Source of the DNA: Demequina gelatinilytica
Lineage (GTDB): Bacteria > Actinomycetota > Actinomycetes > Actinomycetales > Demequinaceae
Assembly (NCBI RefSeq): GCF_000971115.1
Contig: NZ_BBLV01000006.1
Coordinates: forward strand, 160,649 to 224,648
Direction: 5' to 3'
DNA length: 64,000 nucleotides
Part shown: piece by piece, positions 59,856-64,000 of the stretch
Numbering within the stretch: the first letter of the stretch is position 1
How the letters are laid out: each line of letters starts with the position of its first letter
Translations under genes and position numbers: made by a program
The notes under the pieces: generated by a model
What the model saw: the letters and a program-made list of their open reading frames with translations, nothing else
Database searches by the model: none
What the model was told of the DNA's origin: nothing

Positions 59856-59944
59856 GGATCCCCCTGGGATGGGGTGCGGCTCCACCGCCGCACCGGGTGG
59901 CTCCACAGTGGCACACCGTGATCGGCTGATCTATCAGGGACATC

Positions 59945-59960
59945 CCCCCATTTGTGGGGG
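59945..59960 (-). terminator. Small hairpin after the carboxylesterase gene
   Basis: CCCCCA / TGGGGG with a 4-nt loop, 7 bp after the esterase stop codon and before the ABC operon. Weak support. Confidence 0.4.
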
Positions 59961-59966
59961 CAACGG

Positions 59967-61475
59967 TCAGGGGCTCCCCTGGGGTACCGGCGCGGTCGCC
60001 AGCGCGAGACGCTCCTCGAAGGCGTACCCCGCGCGCACCTCCCGGACCGGGTCCCCGTAGACGATGGTCGAACGGCCCTCCGCGTGCACGGGCGCGTCGA
60101 CACGGCCGTCGCGGACGAGCGCGAGCCAGTCGCCGTGCACCGCATCGGCCAGCTCCTGCGGCGCCTCGGGACCGGTGCGTCGCAGCGCGGTGGGCTCGCG
60201 CAGGATGTCGAAGCCGAAGGGAAGGTCCAGGCAGTGACCGGCGATGCCGTCGACGGGGCTGGACCACCGGAAGTCGTACGCCCATGTGCGGGGCTGGGCT
60301 CCGCGCGCCGCGCGGAGCGCCGCCCACCGGCCCACGTGCCGCCGGAAGATCGCGTGCGTGATCGCCTGCCCCACGACCAGGCGACCCTCCGCACCGGGCG
60401 CGGTCGCCGCGAGCTCGTCGCGGAGCTCCTCGGGCACCCCGGCGCGCGCGAGCAGCTCCCGTGGCGTCCCCTCGACCAGGGCGTCCGGCGCATCGTGCAG
60501 CGCGAGCGTGAACTCGTGCGCCGTCGACCCGAGGAGCAGCGCGACCCCGTCCCCCACCCCGGCCGCGAGCGCCTCCGCCACGGTGCCGGGGACAAGGTCG
60601 CCATCGATCACGGGCGACAGCAGCAGGTTGTCGTGGAAGGTCCCGGCGAGGGGGTCGTCGAGCGCGGGCGGCTCCTCTTCCTGCGCGGCGAGCACCTGCG
60701 CCTCGGTGAGCGAGCGCAGGCCCTCGAGGTCGGGCGCGACACCCAGACGGGCCGCACCCGCGAGGGTCGCCTCGCGCGCCGCGTCCGCACGGATGGGCAT
60801 GTCGGCCGGCGACAGCGCGAGCACGCGCTCGAACAGCCCCTGGGCCGCCGGCATGGTCAGGAGGCGCATGACGGCCGCACCGCCCGCGGACTGCCCCGCG
60901 ATGGTCACCCGGTCCGGGTCTCCGCCGAACGCCCGGATGTTCTGCTGCACCCAGTCGAGCGCCGCGATCCAGTCGAGGACCCCGCGGTTGAGGGGCGCCC
61001 CGTCGATCCAGCCGAAGCCGTCGAACCCGAGCCGGTAGGACGCGGCCACGGTCACCACGCCGTCCCTGTGGAAGGCCTGTCCGCCGTACCAGGGGCTCGC
61101 GTGCGAGCCGGCGACGAACCCGCCCCCATGGATGTAGACGAGCACCGGCAGGCCCGCGTCGGGCGATGGATCGGGCGTGCCGACGTCGAGCGTGAGCAGG
61201 TCGTCTCCAGGGATGGACGGCTCGGGCACGAAGGGGTCCGGCCACGGCGAGCGCCGCTGCGGCGTCGCGCCGTGCAGCACGGCAGGCCGCACCCCGTCCC
61301 ACGGCGCACGGGGCACCGGCGCCAGGAACCGACGCTCGCCCACGGGCGGCTCGGCGTACGGGATCCCCAGGAAGATCGCGGCGCGGCTCGCACCGCCGTC
61401 GGGGGAACGATGCTCGCGCCAGCGGCCGCTCACGGCGCCGGACGTTGTCCAGACCACGGGTGCGACGGTGCTCAC
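59967..61475 (-). CDS. Type B carboxylesterase
   Basis: A 502-aa alpha/beta-hydrolase of the carboxylesterase type B family. The oxyanion loop is Y-I-H-G-G-G-F (116-119), the nucleophile is Ser196 in G-Q-S-A-G-G, the acid residue is probably the Glu in S-T-A-H-E-F, and the base the His in G-I-A-G-H-C-L-D-L-P-F. F-L-G-I-P-Y-A-E-P-P-V-G-E-R-R-F near residues 35-50 is diagnostic. No signal peptide. It probably hydrolyses small esters; the substrate is unknown. The GTG start lacks a strong ribosome site, so the true start could be slightly different. Confidence 0.93.
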   Translation of the reverse strand: MSTVAPVVWTTSGAVSGRWREHRSPDGGASRAAIFLGIPYAEPPVGERRFLAPVPRAPWDGVRPAVLHGATPQRRSPWPDPFVPEPSIPGDDLLTLDVGTPDPSPDAGLPVLVYIHGGGFVAGSHASPWYGGQAFHRDGVVTVAASYRLGFDGFGWIDGAPLNRGVLDWIAALDWVQQNIRAFGGDPDRVTIAGQSAGGAAVMRLLTMPAAQGLFERVLALSPADMPIRADAAREATLAGAARLGVAPDLEGLRSLTEAQVLAAQEEEPPALDDPLAGTFHDNLLLSPVIDGDLVPGTVAEALAAGVGDGVALLLGSTAHEFTLALHDAPDALVEGTPRELLARAGVPEELRDELAATAPGAEGRLVVGQAITHAIFRRHVGRWAALRAARGAQPRTWAYDFRWSSPVDGIAGHCLDLPFGFDILREPTALRRTGPEAPQELADAVHGDWLALVRDGRVDAPVHAEGRSTIVYGDPVREVRAGYAFEERLALATAPVPQGSP

Positions 61476-61524
61476 GAGGTCACACTAGGGCGGACGGCTC
61501 GGAAGCGCACGGGACCCCAGGCGC

Positions 61525-61552
61525 TGGCCGCGCGCACGCGTGCCCCTAGAAT
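61525..61552 (+). promoter_or_regulatory. Candidate promoter of lysC-asd
   Basis: TAGAAT preceded at 16 bp by TGGCCG, about 55 bp before the lysC ATG. A small GTCCGCC/GGCGGAC palindrome lies between. The -10 is good and the -35 poor. Confidence 0.35.
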
Positions 61553-61606
61553 GAGACACCGTGTCCGCCGGGCGGACATCGACCCCCATTCCTCCTGGAG
61601 CCTTGC

Positions 61607-63918
<2,312 letters not shown>

Positions 63919-63940
63919 GTCGCGTCCCGCATCGTCCGTC

Positions 63941-63978
63941 CCGAGGGCCGGTCTCCCGCTGGGGAGGCCGGCCCTCGG
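63941..63978 (+). terminator. Terminator of lysC-asd
   Basis: CCGAGGGCCGGTCTCCC pairs with GGGAGGCCGGCCCTCGG around GCTG with one mismatch, 23 bp after the asd stop codon. Confidence 0.8.
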
Positions 63979-64000
63979 CGCTTCCCGCCCACCCTCGCCC

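Overview
The window is a very GC-rich stretch of a Gram-positive actinobacterial chromosome. Gene content and order (dnaJ-hspR, tRNA-Ser/SRP RNA/dnaX/recR, lysC-asd, ABC sugar importers without their own ATPase) suggest a Micrococcales-type soil or plant-associated bacterium (Cellulomonas/Demequina-like). This is inferred from content, not from a database search. Most genes start with ATG or GTG behind a GGAGG-like site, and ATGA/GTGA overlaps are common inside operons.

Layout. 0-2.5 kb: the 3' end of dnaJ, hspR, a TetR regulator and a protein with a degenerate GGDEF-like domain. 2.6-5.7 kb: one very long ECF sigma factor fused to a zinc-binding anti-sigma-like domain, a membrane segment, a Gly/Thr/Ser repeat and a predicted surface domain. 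5.7-11.9 kb: a DJ-1/PfpI protein, a Bcr/CflA-type drug exporter and a class I ribonucleotide reductase operon. The small reductase subunit has the residue pattern of class Ic (no radical tyrosine), and two NrdR-like boxes lie upstream. 12.0-18.4 kb: an alpha-glucoside locus (LacI regulator, GH13 glucosidase, lipoprotein, two permeases). 18.5-20.9 kb: upp, tadA, a FUSC-like membrane protein and tRNA-Ser(CGA).

20.9-35.0 kb is the most unusual part. A short tRNA-bounded segment ends in a 25-nt near-copy of the tRNA 3' end and carries a small lipoprotein gene and a gene fragment. Next comes a three-gene minus-strand operon for a 503-aa membrane protein, a giant 2740-aa protein (OmpA-like region, large beta-rich core, three CBM-like modules) and a 1105-aa protein. 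The gene fragment in the tRNA-bounded segment resembles the C-terminus of the 503-aa protein, which suggests that this module has been gained or lost here before.

35.2-39.0 kb: DUF998, a second FUSC-like protein, DUF2200, a small membrane protein and an NADPH-dependent FMN reductase. 39.1-52.2 kb is an arabinan/arabinoside utilisation region: GH127, LacI regulator, YesL-like protein, GH43, two permeases, binding lipoprotein, and divergently GH27, a membrane-anchored GH43 and GH51. Related LacI-type operators lie in front of GH127 and in the divergent region, so one local regulon is likely. A plausible flow is: the anchored GH43 cuts arabinan outside, the ABC importer takes up oligomers, and intracellular GH43, GH51, GH127 and GH27 finish degradation. 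52.2-64 kb: a LytR_C protein, tRNA-Ser(GGA), SRP RNA, dnaX, recR, a soluble tandem-GAF chemoreceptor-like protein, an ABC exporter pair, a type B carboxylesterase and the lysC-asd operon.

No CRISPR array, insertion sequence or intact phage gene was seen. Repeats of note are a roughly 60-bp intergenic element (an inverted pair near 42.2 kb and one copy between dnaX and recR), a 94-nt long hairpin at 57.6 kb and an over-represented octamer, GACGATGC/GCATCGTC.
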